From Ceratopteris richardii (taxonomy: Eukaryota > Streptophyta > Polypodiopsida > Polypodiales > Pteridaceae): 64,000 nucleotides of DNA. Positions within the stretch are counted from its first letter, which is position 1. Each line of letters starts with the position of its first letter. A model generated the notes under the pieces. It was not told the DNA's origin. It worked only from the letters and a program-made list of their open reading frames with translations, and made no database searches. The stretch lies in the NCBI GenBank assembly GCA_020310875.1, contig CM035435.1, positions 64,331,336-64,395,335 on the forward strand, given 5' to 3'. Made by a program: the position numbers and the translations under genes. Positions 36,601-51,575 of the stretch are shown here, piece after piece.

Positions 36601-37074
36601 GCCCTTCACAGAGCAAGTGCTTGAGGAAGTAGCTGGTCACACTTTGTATAGTTTCTTGGATGGTTTTAGTGGCTACAATCAGATAGTAATTCACCCTGAT
36701 GATAGGGACAAAACAGCCTTTGTCACTCCCTGGGGCACTTATGTCTATACTCGAATGGCTTTTGGTTTGAAGAATGCACCGGCTTCATTTAATAGAACGA
36801 TGTATCTGATATTGGGCAAATGGTTAACAACATTTCTACGCATTTTCATGGATGACTTTTCAGTATTTTCAGGTACAGATAGAAGGGCAGCAGTTCAAGA
36901 TTTCCATGACCATTTGGAAAATCTAAAAGAAATTTTTGAGCAATGTCTCAAAACAGGTTTGAAATTGAATCCTGATAAATGTCACTTTTTGGTCACTAAG
37001 GGCACTCTTCTTGGTCACATAGTATCTGCTGAAGGTATAACTGTTGACCCTGCAAAGGTTACAGCTATTCTTTC
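33647..37074 (+). CDS. Element E gag-pol, first part: gag, protease, RT
   Basis: ATG at 33647 (MTHTREDRESL). The gag core spans about 33860-34410 (FKGHAYEDADDHVRRF; LFPSTLEGLADKWF). Four zinc knuckles follow: CTICNNNGHSNANC, CQFCGKDGHEARDC, CYRCGEYGHMQNRC and a looser CQHCPEAKDHYTKDC (34583-34925). The protease site IIDGGSGINL is at about 35440, with the flap-side LLGRPWL near 35665. RT runs from about 36400 to 37060, with VCVDFRALN, SFLDGFSGYNQ and the catalytic FMDD at 36845-36856. Gag and pol are fused in one frame without a stop. The frame is cut at the edge of RT by element F, and the same codon phase resumes at 42875. Beyond 37074 the frame reads into F and stops at 37228. Confidence 0.9.
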
Positions 37075-37330
37075 TGTCACATTCCTTTTGATGGCGCCAA
37101 TCAAAACTGTCATCACTTCAGCTCTTGGACGACGACCTCGACCTCAACACACAGAGATTACGCTTCGGTTCTCCTCCCAACCGCCGAGCCAGCGTTGTCT
37201 TCTTCTCATGAAGAGTCACCTTAATTAAGACTCTCTCCCTAGTAATATACAATGCATCTATCTGATGCCATGTGGCAAAACAAGCCACGTCATCTTAGAG
37301 GTGTTCCCATGTAACACCCATGATATGACA
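37075..37330 (-). repeat. 3' LTR of element F
   Basis: 256 bp, no difference from the other copy seen. Minus-strand start TGTCATATCATGGGTGTTAC. Confidence 0.9.
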
Positions 37331-37370
37331 TTTCCTTCCCCTTGAAAACATTTTCGTCCTCGAAAATGTA
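37331..37370 (-). other. Polypurine tract and conserved 3' motif of element F
   Basis: On the minus strand CATTTTCGAGGACGAAAATG (a near palindrome) is followed by TTTTCAAGGGGAAGGAAA and then the LTR. Confidence 0.75.
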
Positions 37371-40300
37371 AATGAAATGTCAGTAATGGAAGAAGAAAGT
37401 GCTCGGACTCCCCTGAACCCCATGTACTCTATGTACATGGTCATCTCTGTGTGTTGTTTCCCCATATCCTTCCCCTTAAGAAGCCTCAAATGAGATCATC
37501 TCAAAGGTGGGAAACCGTCTAAATGGTGCCTACTATCTCCCATGTACACTTCACCTCCAAACTATCACTCCCATAACATACTACATCATCCAAATGACCT
37601 AAGTCCATATGATGTATCCTCTATGGAGTAATAATATGAAAAGAAAGTGTAAAGTGCCAAACTTATAAGCTTGACCGTATCATAGTGGAGATAATAAACC
37701 ATAAAATCCTCTGAAGTATAGAACAAAGTCCCATAACAAGTGACTCCAAACCCGTCTAAGACTAAATGATAGATTGCCCTCATAACACTCCAGGTCTTCT
37801 TAACCTTGAGTGTGCTCACAAGTAATAGTTTCCTCTAACTACCTTGTGACCATGCAATTCCATCATCTAGCTCACGGTAGTAAAATGCAATCTCTACATT
37901 TCACCAACCAAGAAGTCTGTGGTTTGTCATCCTTTACCATTGGACTAGGTTCTATTGGAAGAGCATCTATTGGCACTTGTGCAAACTCTAATATTTCTCT
38001 TCCCTCTAGTTTGCCATATGAATGCAAAAGCATTCCCTTTTGAGATTCAGATAATCCCTAAGTACCTATGCTCCTAACTGATGTTTACTCATCATACTCA
38101 TGATGTAACTCCAACTAAGAGTTTTGTACCATAATAGGTTAGATATATCTCTATCTCCTAGAAACTCAAAAGAGAAGTATCATCAATCTACTCCCAGGCT
38201 AACTAATGTCAATAACTAGATCATCACATATAGTCAAAGACCATCACTGGAAATAAACATAACTACTTCTCTCTAGAGTTTACAAGTGAGACTCAATCTA
38301 ACCATCATGATTAACTGATCTCCCTTTTGCCTTTTATAGAATAGTGCCACTTCTATCTAGACAACCGAAATAAGAAAGTGAAACTCTCTCTCTCTCTATC
38401 TCTCTCTGTAATTTCCTCTAAGGAAAAGAGCTCTGGTAGTGGAATCTATTCCACTTTCCCTTTCCCTTTGGAAGAGGTTCCTTTGAATCCAATTACTATA
38501 CTCATCCATAAGTGAGAACATACACATAAGTTCTCCATGTTTTTTCCTTCTAAACTAGTGGAGAAAGAAACTCCCATGTGAAGGAAAATTATACTGGAAA
38601 GTAGAGTAATTGAATTCCTTCTGAAATAAAGACTAAGAGATGTTTTTCAAACACCTCTTCTCTATAAAGGAAAACCTACTGTATTCTTCTGCTATGAAGA
38701 AATTATGTTTTCCTTTCCTTCTTTCTCTTTCAAAGAATAGGAGCTAATGTGAGACCTCTCATGAATCTCTGAACTGATTCCCACTTTCTCCTTTCCTTAA
38801 AAGAGAAACTCATGAATTTATTTAGTCCTCTCTTCCATAACTAATGCATAATTCCTCATCACATATTCCTATGAAGATGGAGAACCGATCTCCGCTAACA
38901 AATGAAGGCGTATGTAGTGAAGAGTGGAGAAAATAAATTCCTAATAAGGGCCAAAGCCCTCTACTAAAATGGTCAGCAATGATGTGACATGATACCGTAA
39001 ACATATGTGTATCCATAGTGAAGAACTATCTCTGCCAACCATACTCTGTTCATGGATCTATACGATGCAATCAACTAATGGAATTATCCTTCCTGAAAGC
39101 ACAACATGAGTATGTGATATCCATGGTGATAAAATCACCTACCACATTCTCTACTGGAAGAATAAATCTTCCCATACTGTGAAAGATAACTCCCAATCTT
39201 AAGGAGATGTCTACTAAGAGTTCTCCTCTGATCTAGTGAGACATGACGCCATGAATGATGAGTCCTTTTCTTCCTGGCCATAGAAGAAGAGTGCTCAAAG
39301 GGAAGTCGTTTCCACCGTCCCATACCAGTGAAAACTTCTTCCAATTCACGGTGTCATACCTACACTAAACCGAATATCTATTCCATATAATGGAATATGT
39401 AGGTGGACTCCAATGAATCCCATATACTAAAATCATATCAGTGGACTGAAATGAGTCCCATGTCCTTGAACTAGTTAGTTTGGTTCTAGTCAATGATGTG
39501 ACAATGGATATCCCTTTTGTTCCAAACCAACTTGTTCCTAGGTACCAAGACTAAGTCTAGGTACCTCTCTGTAGATCCCAAGATACATATATATGTATTG
39601 GGTACCCCAACTATTCCTTACTAAGGGATCTATGCTCTATAAGATAGAGCTAGTGCCATGCCTATGACCTTCCTAACCATCACTCGAATCACATAAGCAT
39701 CCGTCGATGCTATCTCATGAAACCCATCTCTGTGATCCCATTTTATTGGTTTCCTTAGTAGTGTAGCAGACATGCTTCACTACTCGCTCAAGTGATGTAT
39801 ATGAGTGAAACTAGTCACTCTTTGGGTATGCATCATGATACCCCATAATCTCCTAATCATCATGTGAGACTCTTGTGAAGATAACTAAATCTTCACTAAC
39901 TTGGAGATTGTCCTAAATGTATCTCCCGAGCCTGAATGCAACTTCCTGAAGCTATAGGATTGCTTGTGCACATTACTAATGGTGAAGGTGTAGCTCCTTC
40001 CGTTAGCAATCCTATGGTCTAAATCCATAAGGATTATATATAGGGATCCTGCTACTACCGAAGTTGCCTTATATATAATACTCTGATGGTCCTAAGTCCA
40101 TCAAATACATGCTTATAAGCATGCCTAAAACTTATTGATGCTTGCAGAAAGGGCATACTACGATGCCATAACATTCCTACCTAAAGGCAAGTGCGTATAT
40201 AACGCCATGCGGTAGGAAAAATTTCAACAGCATTTCCCCAGGAAATGGAATCCCCAAAAAATTTAAACCATAACTCAGTGGCACTCAGGCCACCCAAAAA

Positions 40301-42590
40301 CATAGGGCTTGACAGGCCCATGGCATGCACGCCATAAACTTATATATGGATTCCATGACCTGCAAAAACACAAAAGTATTTGCTAGCAACCATTCCCGGT
40401 GTTGCATAGCCATATGGTTTCTGTAATCTTCTTTCCTGCAAACAATCAAAAGTATACTTCCTGCATGTTGATCCATACTTTTAAGAGCTTAAACAATGAT
40501 CAACACTCGATGTATGCAATCCCATTCATGCATGTAGATACAGAACATGCCATAACATAGATAAAATGCCAGAAAGCATAAAATATACGTCCCTGAGTAG
40601 TCTGATTTTGGAATTGCATGCATCCAATCACTCTCGATAAGCTTCGAGACCTCTGCACCTTCCTCCTCAGGTCCTAACATAAACTTTGAAGTGTCCGAAA
40701 ACATCGGAACACTCCCCAAAACATAAAGCATGGTCAAATGATTACTAAAATAATGCAAAATTAGTCAAAAAATGCCTTAGTAATCCTTCTTTAGACCTGC
40801 AAAACCCAGTTTAGGACCTGCAAATTTTCATAAACTGAAATATAAAGCATGTGCAAATAGGTTTAAGTGAAATTACTTAAATCGCCTTCCCGGTTTGAAA
40901 GATATGGCTCCCGGAAGTTAGTGGCCAAAAACTGTTCAGACTTTGCAGACCTGTTCAGACCTGCAAAAATTTTTACTTTCCAAAATTTTTTCTCATAAAC
41001 TAAAAGTAGACCTTGTACTCTTCGAAACGAGCCGTAGCACGTCCAATTTGGAGTTTCCTAGCCCAAGATATGGCCATTCCAAGTGGGACATGACAAACTA
41101 GTGGACTGTTGGAGGGGTTGGAAAAAGTGTAAAAATGTGATTTTTGGGGTGCCCAAAAGCATTCTTCCATCATGCAAATCCTAAAATTCTCTCCATAACC
41201 TCAGAGAGTGGTATATGAAGATGCTTGAGCCATTTTTTACCTTTCCAAATCCTCCCTTAGTGCTTGCTAATTTGCTCCCCAAAAGAGGCCTAAATCAAGA
41301 TTTTGCTTTTATGCAAAAACTTAAATGGGAGCTCTTAGCAAGCTTCTAATCCACTCTAAATGTGGATTTCTCTTGGATTATGTACAATAATCCATGGGAA
41401 GCCTCTAAATGATCTTTTTCTTACTCCAAGAAGTGGAGTTTGGCAAAAGATTAATTTCTGAATTTTTCCAAAAAGTGCGGGAAGGGGGTCTTTGAGGAAG
41501 TAAAATTCCTCCTTCACTTATCATTTCAATGAATCTAATGATTCGCCTAAGAAGTCCATACACCATATTCTCAGTATATATACTTTTTCCCATCCATCCA
41601 TAACTATTGCACCTCTTTTTCCCTCTTCAAAAATGGGAATTTCTTAGATTTAGGTGCTGAAATTCTTTATCAAACTGTGATGGAAGGGGGTTTTGTGGAG
41701 CTTCAAACTCCCATCAAACTGAGATATCTTTTGGATTTCTTGATCTTGGATGGAAGTCAATACACTATACTATATGTGTGCATGATTATTTCCATAAATC
41801 TATTAAAAATACCTCTTCTTTTCCCCTTCCCAAAATGGCTACTTATCCAAAATAGCTCCTAAAATTTATGTAAAAATCATAAAAAATACGCTACTTTGGA
41901 AGTTCCTAAAGCTTACCCTTTCTTGTATTTTGAGGGAATCCTTGACTCTAGGTGAGAGTACATATCTCATACTCTCCATACATATGATTTCCCTCCAAAA
42001 ACTCGGCCCTCCTAATGCTTCATTATCATTCTCAAAAATGAAAACTTCTTACAGGAATGCAAAAATACCCAAACCTGGAACTTGAAGCCATAACTCCTTG
42101 TTGCCAAAACCTCAAGAAAGAACGCAATGATCCCATTTCCTTTGCATATGAGTACTTTTCCCAACTCCTTTAGATCCATCTATCCTTCCTCCTCGATGCT
42201 ACCTTCACCACTAACTTTCATAGGAGTGGAGGATTTTTTTCCTTCTCTCTTGGTACTTGTTGATGTTAATGGGACTCGAGCTTCACACAATGAAATAATC
42301 GTCTTGATGCTTTCCGTCCTACAAGAATTAGCAGAGTGCTTCGCTTTCTCTCACACACGCGAGGCGCCTAGCTGAACTTGCCCGCTCACTGAGGTGAGAG
42401 AAAGCACATCTTGTATGTGAGGTGCTCGGTTGAACGTGCCCGCTCTCTGAGCTGAGAGAAAGTACGTCCTCCATGGGATTATCTTCAACAAATGGAAGTG
42501 GGCAACGTGGATAGCCCACTCCCCCCTCTTCAAGAGGTCACGGGTTCGATCCCAGCCTCTACCATCGCATAAAAAGCACACAGAACTGCC
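37371..42590 (-). mobile_element. Noncoding internal region of element F
   Basis: About 5.2 kb of AT-rich sequence with no frame longer than about 90 codons and no retroviral motif. Near its 5' end (minus strand) are two 58-bp units (starts 42361 and 42419) with CTTTCTCTCA and TGAGAGAAAG arms that can pair, and a polymerase III B-box-like GGTTCGATCC at 42543-42552. Confidence 0.7.
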
Positions 42591-42612
42591 TTCGAAACCT
42601 GCTCTGATACCA
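42591..42612 (-). other. Extended primer-binding site of element F (initiator tRNA-Met)
   Basis: Minus strand TGGTATCAGAGC, followed by AGGTTTCGAA. The complement continues the initiator-Met tRNA into its T arm with a single missing base, an unusually long match. Confidence 0.85.
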
Positions 42613-42613
42613 C

Positions 42614-42869
42614 TGTCACATTCCTTTTGATGGCGCCAATCAAAACTGTCATCACTTCAGCTCTTGGACGACGACCTCGACCTCAACACACAGAGATTAC
42701 GCTTCGGTTCTCCTCCCAACCGCCGAGCCAGCGTTGTCTTCTTCTCATGAAGAGTCACCTTAATTAAGACTCTCTCCCTAGTAATATACAATGCATCTAT
42801 CTGATGCCATGTGGCAAAACAAGCCACGTCATCTTAGAGGTGTTCCCATGTAACACCCATGATATGACA
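42614..42869 (-). repeat. 5' LTR of element F
   Basis: 256 bp, TGTCATATCA...GGAATGTGACA on the minus strand, one base from the primer site. Confidence 0.9.
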
Positions 42870-42874
42870 CTTTC

Positions 42875-44759
42875 CATGCCAATTCCACAAAGCCCAAAGG
42901 AAGTGCAAAGTTTCTTGGGCCATGCAGGGTATCACAGAAGATTCATTAGGATGTATTCGGAAATTGCTAAGCCCTTGTCAAGGCTTACCAGTAAAAAGAT
43001 CCCTTTCTCATGGAGCGCTGAAGCTGACAAAGCATTTTGTGAACTAAAGTTGAGGCTATGTACTGCTCCACTTTTAAGTGTTCCTAATTGGTCATTGGAA
43101 TTTCATGTACATACAGATGCTAGTCTTCATGCTGTTGGTGCAGTTCTAGCTCAACCATCATCTCACAAAGTGGATAGACCTATCTCTTATGCAAGCAGAC
43201 TACTTAACCAAGCTGAAAGGAATTATAGTACGACGGAAAGAGAAGGTTTGGCTATCGTATTTGCTCTTCAGAAGTTTAGACATTATCTCCTTGGTGTACA
43301 TTTCATTGTTATTTCTGATCATCAGCCCTTGAAGTATTTGATAAACAAGCCTAGAGTAGCTGGAAGGATTTGGAGATGGTTACTCCTATTTCAAGAATTT
43401 AATTTTGATATTCATATTAAGCCAGGAAAAGAGCACTACATGGCAGATCAAGTGTCCAGGACGGCAATGAGCGAAAAGGCAACAGGTATTAATGATGAAT
43501 TGGTGGATAGCAATCTTTTTCTAGTAGCAATTCGGATTGGTTGGTACGATGAAATTCTCCATGTTCTTACTATTGGAAAGATCCCAGAACACTTGACACC
43601 TGTAGAAAAGAGAAGACTGCTCTTGAAAACCAAAGCCTATTCTCTTATAAATGGAAATTTATATAAATACTGTCAGGATGATATATTGAGAAGGTGTGTC
43701 TATCCAAAGGAGGTAAATCTTTTGCTAGAGGCTGCACACAGTGAAGGACACCTAAAGGGGGAAGAATTGGCTCATAAAATCATCCACAAGGGTTTATGGT
43801 GGCCTCATATTTTCAAAGATGCAATCAAGTTCCCTAAAGAATGCCACATCTGCCAGAGGTGTGCTCCCGCGCCAACCAGATTGAATTTCCAACCATTAGT
43901 CATAACTACCGGATGGCTTCCATTTGAACGATGGGGTCTTGATTTCATAGGGCCAATTAGCCCAACTGGGCAACCAGGAGGTAAAAAGTATATTTTGATG
44001 GCCACATGCTATGCCACTAAATGGATAGAGGCTAAAGCTACTGTGAACTGCACGGCTTTAACAGTAGCTAAATTTATGTATAAACGTATTTTCTCAAGAT
44101 TTGGTTGCCCTCTGGAAATTACTAGTGATAGGGGCACACAATTTGTAAATCAATTGCTCCAGTTTATATTTGACAGGTACAAAATCTTCCATAAAAAATC
44201 TTGTGCCTACTACCCCAGGGCAAATGGCCAAGCAGAGAGTTCCAATAAGATTTTGATTGGATTGCTTCGCAAATTATCTTTTGATCATCAAAGCTCTTGG
44301 CCACTAGCACTAATTGGTGCAATTTGGGCTTTCAGAACCACGAAGAGGGGAACCAGAGGCGAGACTCCATTTCGGTTAGTATATGGGAAAGAGGCATTGG
44401 CACCATTTGAGTTTATTATCAAAAAGGAAATAGGAATCAAAACCATTGGCATTCAACCCCCCATTCAGGGATTGGTGGCATTAGAAGAGTACAGAGAAGG
44501 GGCAATGCAGAAACTTCTGGTGACACAAGAAGAGCGCAAGAAATTACATGACAGGTATCTGAGATCGAATGAAGTTCAAGAAGGGTCCATGGTTTTAGTG
44601 CATCAAGTCTCGGCAATTTCAACTAAATTGGCCCCCAAATGGACAGGACCATATAAGGTTATCAAGGTATTGCCACATGGTGCAGTGCATCTGGAAGATC
44701 TGCAGGGTAAAAGGATACCCCTCGTCAACATCTCCAGGGTGAAGAGTTATTTGAATTGA
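42875..44759 (+). CDS. Element E gag-pol, second part: RNase H and integrase
   Basis: The codon phase is the same as that of the first part, so F is the only break. It begins with the end of the RT connection (SPKEVQSFLGHAGYHRRFI), then RNase H (FHVHTDASLHAVGAVLAQ, ERNYSTTEREGLAIVFAL, ISDHQPLKYLINKP). The integrase zinc region has HSEGHLKGEELAHK and CHICQRC. The core keeps its acidic triad in context: GLDFIGP, TSDRGTQF and NGQAESSNKIL. The C terminus has a GPY/F-like WTGPYKVIKVLP...HLEDL and ends VNISRVKSYLN. No chromodomain and no second RNase H are seen. Stop TGA at 44757. Confidence 0.9.
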
Positions 44760-44865
44760 TGCAAGCAGATGAAATTCACTCTCTGTACATATCATAGTTC
44801 TTTTATTTTTTGCATGAAAAAAATAAGCAAATAAAGAAATTGCACCACGGACGGTGCAAAATCTT

Positions 44866-44877
44866 GATGTGGGGGTC
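44866..44877 (+). other. Polypurine tract of element E
   Basis: GATGTGGGGGTC immediately before the LTR start TGTAGATCC. Rather short and impure. Confidence 0.6.
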
Positions 44878-44889
44878 TGTAGATCCCCC

Positions 44890-46960
<2,071 letters not shown>

Positions 46961-47262
46961 ACTCTTGCCACCTACCATACAAACACACACACACACACCC
47001 TCACGTACACACGTGCACACCCGCACATACATACCCACCTACACATTCTCACTCACACCCATACACCCGCACACCCACACACACACCCACACACGCACAC
47101 CCCCACACATACACACACACCTCCACACATGCGTATCCAACCATTACACACGCCGACGCATACACGCATGCATCCCCGCACACATACTCTCTCACCCCCA
47201 CATATATGCCACACGCTCCCCCACACACACTTCTACACACACACAATCACACACATATCAAA
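46961..47262 (+). repeat. CA-rich block in 3' LTR of E
   Basis: Irregular CACACA/CATACA sequence in the same relative place as in the 5' LTR. Confidence 0.9.
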
Positions 47263-47688
47263 GAAGATTGTCCAGAAAAGGATATATGTCGGAGCATGAA
47301 GTAACGGTGCAGACAGAGGAAAGACTAGTCATAAAAGGTCCGGAATAGGTGAACTTTTGCAAGAAAACATGAGCGAAAAGCAGAGGCTTCCACACTCAGA
47401 TAGTCAAGTGAAGGATTAACCTTGTTGGATATGACCAGAATTTGTTTTTCTAATATTCGGAAGGCTATGAGAATCCCGGATGGCAGGTGAAAAGGTAAAA
47501 GGTAATTTTCAAAAGTGAAGGGGGATAAAACAAATATTGCCGCCAACCATTCACGGTGACTACCTATTTTTGTGGATCTAATTCAAATCAAGTGGAATAT
47601 TTTACCTACCCCCCAATTTTGGGTGATTAACCGACGCGTGATCAGTGGACGTGAGGATTCGGCAAGGCCCTCTTGGCCTATTGAGGCC

Positions 47689-47696
47689 TATAAAAG
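47689..47696 (+). promoter_or_regulatory. TATA box of element E (3' LTR only)
   Basis: TATAAAAG after GGCCTATTGAGGCC, the best core promoter candidate of the element. The whole 47561-47860 segment is missing from the 5' LTR. Confidence 0.6.
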
Positions 47697-48343
47697 CAAT
47701 GGATTTTTGCTCATTTGGGTACATCAAAAATTTTAGAGATACAGTGGTTCGTGCATACGTGCAGAAGACCTCTCTTGCACTTGGTGGTTTCAAGTCTACT
47801 GTGGGAGCTACTCTGTCGTGTATACAGAGGGTAGGCTTCTCAGTGAAGGGCTATGAGCACTATAGTGTAAAAGAGTACCTTGGATTCTTCTTCTTTTCCG
47901 TGAGTCAGTGTGGTTGATTGTGTTCTATTCTCTTGAGAAGATCTTACCATTTGTATTGTTCTGAGTTAGTCTGCATATCAGTGGTCCTTATGCTGATAGG
48001 AAGAAACTGTTGTATTGGAGTATGTACTTTTAAGGTGGTTTGTTAGCCCTAAGCTTGTGGCTTGTTAGTCCTAAATTTGCACCTTAGGCATCACTGTGCC
48101 CAACATTGTAATCCCCTGATTTGAATCAAGAAGTGTACGGTCTTCCTTTGTCATTTATTGTTCACATTTTCTGAAGTATTTACCGCTCTATGCAATCCGT
48201 GTTATCTACCTGCTCACAGAAATGTTAAAGGGTATACTTCCCTAAAGAGAACCCCCCTTGAGTAGGCGACGTACTGGACGTGTTTAATCTTCACTCTCTA
48301 CTTTTGTTAAAAGCAGATACCCCAGTACCTCCTCTACAGGAGC

Positions 48344-49260
48344 TAACGGATGTCTCCTTAGTACATGAAAGCAATGGCTGAATATCATATTCCACAAAAA
48401 CAACATCACGGCTAACCAGAATGCGTTTAGTCTGTGGAGGATACAGACGATAGCCTTTACTTTCAAAACTGTACCCAAGAAAAATACATTTTACTACTTT
48501 ATCATCGAATTTTCTGTGATTTTGTTCAGGCACTAATGCATATGCCAAACAACCAAAAACACGCAGATGTGCAACGGATGGCTTGTGATCATGCCAAACC
48601 GCATATGGAGTGATAGATTACAGCGCTTTAGTGGGACATGTGTTAAGTACATATGCTGCACACATGACAGCGTCAAGCCAGAAACTATGTGGTAAAGCCT
48701 GACTCTTGACCATACACCTCGCCATCTCCATGAGTGACCTATTTTTTTGTTAAGCAACTCCATTCTGTTGAGGTGTATATGGCACTATACACTGGTGTTT
48801 TATCCCACGTTCAGCCAGAAATGCATTAAAATCAGAAGACATATATTCCCCCCCTCGATCATTATCGAGGGTGCCCATTTTACATGCTGACAGATTTTTA
48901 GTCAAAACCAAAAACTATTTGAAGCACATGAACACTTTGGACTTTGCCTTCAATGGATATACCCATGCATGCCTGGAAAAATCATCGATGAAAGTCATGA
49001 AGTAAAGATAATTTCCAAAAGAAGGTGTCTGCATAGGACCACACACATCACTATGTACAAGCTGCAATATCTGAGTAGCCCGAACTGAACCATCTTTTGG
49101 AAAGGAGGAACATTGCATTTTGCCCAAAATACAGCCTTCACAAACATGTTTTCTAGGTGCCTAAAGTTTGGGCAAAGAGGACACCATTTCAGATTTCTGC
49201 AGGCATAGCAAACTAGCAAAATTCAGATGACCAAAGCGTGCAAGCCAAAGCTTTGCATCT
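48344..49260 (-). pseudogene. Copia 2 integrase
   Basis: Reads the start of the core (QLVHSDVCGPMQT, then YFMTFIDDFSRHAWVYPL), preserving the first acidic region that copia 1 has lost, and the C-terminal segment YALVPEQNHRKFDDKVVKCI. Stops and frameshifts separate the blocks. The frame is cut at 48343 by element E and continues at 29970. Confidence 0.8.
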
Positions 49261-49404
49261 AACATAGCCTGAGAATCATGTACTGCATAGAATGCCAGAA
49301 GCAATAATCATGTCGCCATTTGAAAGATCATGAATTGTACATCTGTCATCAATAAATTTCACAACCAAGCCAATCTTGGCTAATGCAGAAACTGATAACA
49401 GATT

Positions 49405-50685
49405 TTATTTGATCCCTGGCACAAACAAAGCATCTGATAAAGTGAAAGAACTACCATCAGCAGCGATCAAAATGATCTTACTAACTCCCATAACAGGATA
49501 AGAGGAGTTGTTGGCGCATGTAACAATATTCCCTATAGGGGCAGGCTCGAGTGAAGAGAAGAAACTGCGTTGCGAGGTAATATGTTTGGTCGCCCCACTG
49601 TCAAAGTACCAAACATCTGAGTCTACTGAAGACATGCACTCCTCATGAGAAGATGGGTCAGAACTACAAACAATAGTAAACGACCATTCGTCTACTTGCA
49701 CAAGATTAGCAGACTCCATTTTTGGTGTAGAGACTTCTGCAACAACCATTCGAGCCTCTTTCTTCTTTGCCTCTTTAGTAGCCAGTTTTGGACAGTTATT
49801 TATGATATGATCATTCCCTTTACAGTACTTGCAAAACAATTTCTGCTTTTTTTATTTTTTCTCATCTTTATCTTGGTTCTTCGAATGTGCAGCATTTGCA
49901 GATTTTTGCTTACTAGTAGAAGAGATCCATTTTGCTTTGCCCTTCTGACTAGCCAGGAAAGCTTGATCTACAACACGTATAATGGACCTATTCTGCCTGG
50001 ATTGATCTTCCTGCAACAGAACAGAGACTAACTCCTCAAATGACAAGGCATTTGGATTGCCTTTCATCATCAACCGAAGAGTAGAAGCAAAACTCTAATA
50101 TGAATCAGGAAGACCATTCAGAACGATCTGCACAAGTGAGCTATCTGGTATAACCTCATCAGCAGAAATCAACTGTTCCTTCAAGTCTTTGATCTTTGTT
50201 AGAAAACTATCCATAGAATCACCTTCATTCATGTGCTCACTCTCCAACAGTTTTTGGAGGTAAGCAACACGAGCCTCATTCCTAGCTTGGTACAATGTGG
50301 AAAGTGTATCCCAAGCATCCTTAGCTGTTCTGCAAGAGCGAATGTGAGGAATAATGGCACGTTTGATAGATAAAGCTATCAATGCATGTGCCTGAGCATC
50401 TCTGCCATCCCAACAAATCTGCTCTACAGTAGGTGGAGCAGAAACTACAGCACGAACAGGAATATGCAGAATATCATCATCTTCGACACCTTCTGCACCA
50501 GCTTCAATACTTGCAGTTGTAACAGTTCCAGGTGTGATAAGATGTTTTTCAACACCCTGCACAATGTTCCACAGTCCTTTTGCAACTAATACATGTCACA
50601 TCATATAAGCCCACAAAGGGTAGTTGGTACCATGCAACTTCTCCTCAACGGCCAACATACGAAATACATAATTGCTTTCAACCAT
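49405..50685 (-). pseudogene. Copia 2 gag and protease
   Basis: ATG at 50685 (MVESNYVFRMLAVEEKLHGT). A TGA occurs soon after, near 50596, and a TAA near 50095; a frame break lies near 49850. The gag core matches copia 1. The zinc knuckle CKYCKGNDHIINNC and protease site FDSGATKHIT are intact here, so this copy gives the ancestral residues for comparison with copia 1. Confidence 0.85.
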
Positions 50686-51026
50686 GGCCGATGACTAAAA
50701 TACCTTGATGCAGAAAATTGACTATATCTCAAAAAGTTGAACGGAACTGCCCAGATGAAAACTACTAAACCTGTAGCAGACTTTGAGACGCTTATACTCG
50801 CGAACCAAAACAACTATATACCTTTGGCACAAAAAGACGAAATAGCTTGCACAAGCACTGTGATAGTGCATTCGAAGGTCGAAATGAGCTCAGATCGCGA
50901 TTTTGACACCACAAAGCATAGCAGTTTTGATCTCTAAAACACCCTAAGTATGCTCACCAAATTTTGTGCGAATCTGAGACTGCAATTGGAGGAGTGTCGA
51001 TGACACCCTAGATGAAGCGGCGACCT

Positions 51027-51038
51027 GCTCTGATACCA
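51027..51038 (-). other. Primer-binding site of copia 2
   Basis: Minus strand TGGTATCAGAGC, exact initiator-Met site, two bases inside the LTR end. Confidence 0.9.
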
Positions 51039-51040
51039 AT

Positions 51041-51270
51041 TGTTGGAGTTAGACGTCTGCAGAAGCACGTGAACAGCACAAGGACAAAGAAGAATCTTGG
51101 AGCTCAACACACAATACTGAATGTATTACTATAGAATGTACAAAGATAAGTAGCCCATTAGGGCAATAGGCATATATACAAGCTGAGGGAAAAAAACCTC
51201 CTAACGAGGGAAAAAAGTGCCTTAGCGGTCCTAGAGTGTTCACACACATCACTACCTAAATATATCAACA
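51041..51270 (-). repeat. 5' LTR of copia 2
   Basis: 230 bp, same family as 19423-19655 and 28975-29205. Flanking bases ATCTA do not match the left edge of the cluster. Confidence 0.85.
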
Positions 51271-51575
51271 ATCTAGAGCCTTCTAGAAGCATCCACTTGA
51301 GTTAACTACAGTTAACTAGGATACACGGTATGTTATGCTAAAAGTCTGATGTGATTGGTGCTCTATTTTGGCTTCTACAAAAAAGTTCTAGATCTCCTCT
51401 TCAACTATTGACATCCGCAAGGTTCGATCTGATGGGTTTATGCTGACGGAGGAATGGGTTACCCAAGTTTCCACCAAGCTAGTTATCATTTTATGGTGAC
51501 CAAATATAATCTATTATAACTATTGCGACAATGGAAAACCATCATAAAAGCTCTTTGATTCCATCATATGGTAGG
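51271..51575. other. Unassigned sequence
   Basis: No coding motif or repeat recognised. Contains a TTAACTACAGTTAACTA near-duplication. Confidence 0.3.

Larger units (their letters stand above)
37075..42869 (-). mobile_element. Element F: complete noncoding LTR retrotransposon nested in E
   Basis: 5,795 bp, minus-strand orientation. LTRs of 256 bp (37075-37330 and 42614-42869) look identical, with TGTCA/TGACA ends and a perfect target duplication CTTTC (37070-37074 and 42870-42874). Initiator-Met primer site and polypurine tract are both present. The minus-strand sequence before the 3' LTR, CATTTTCGAGGACGAAAATG then an AAGGGGAAGG tract, is a hallmark of chromovirus (Tekay/Del-like) 3' ends. 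No gag or pol is visible, so it is non-autonomous and probably mobilised by a chromovirus. Confidence 0.9.

Noticed and set aside
37586-41862. Short open frames within element F
   Set aside because: All under about 90 codons with no motif on either strand.
42500-42566. A tRNA gene in element F
   Set aside because: Only a B-box-like motif and a short stem; I could not build a cloverleaf.
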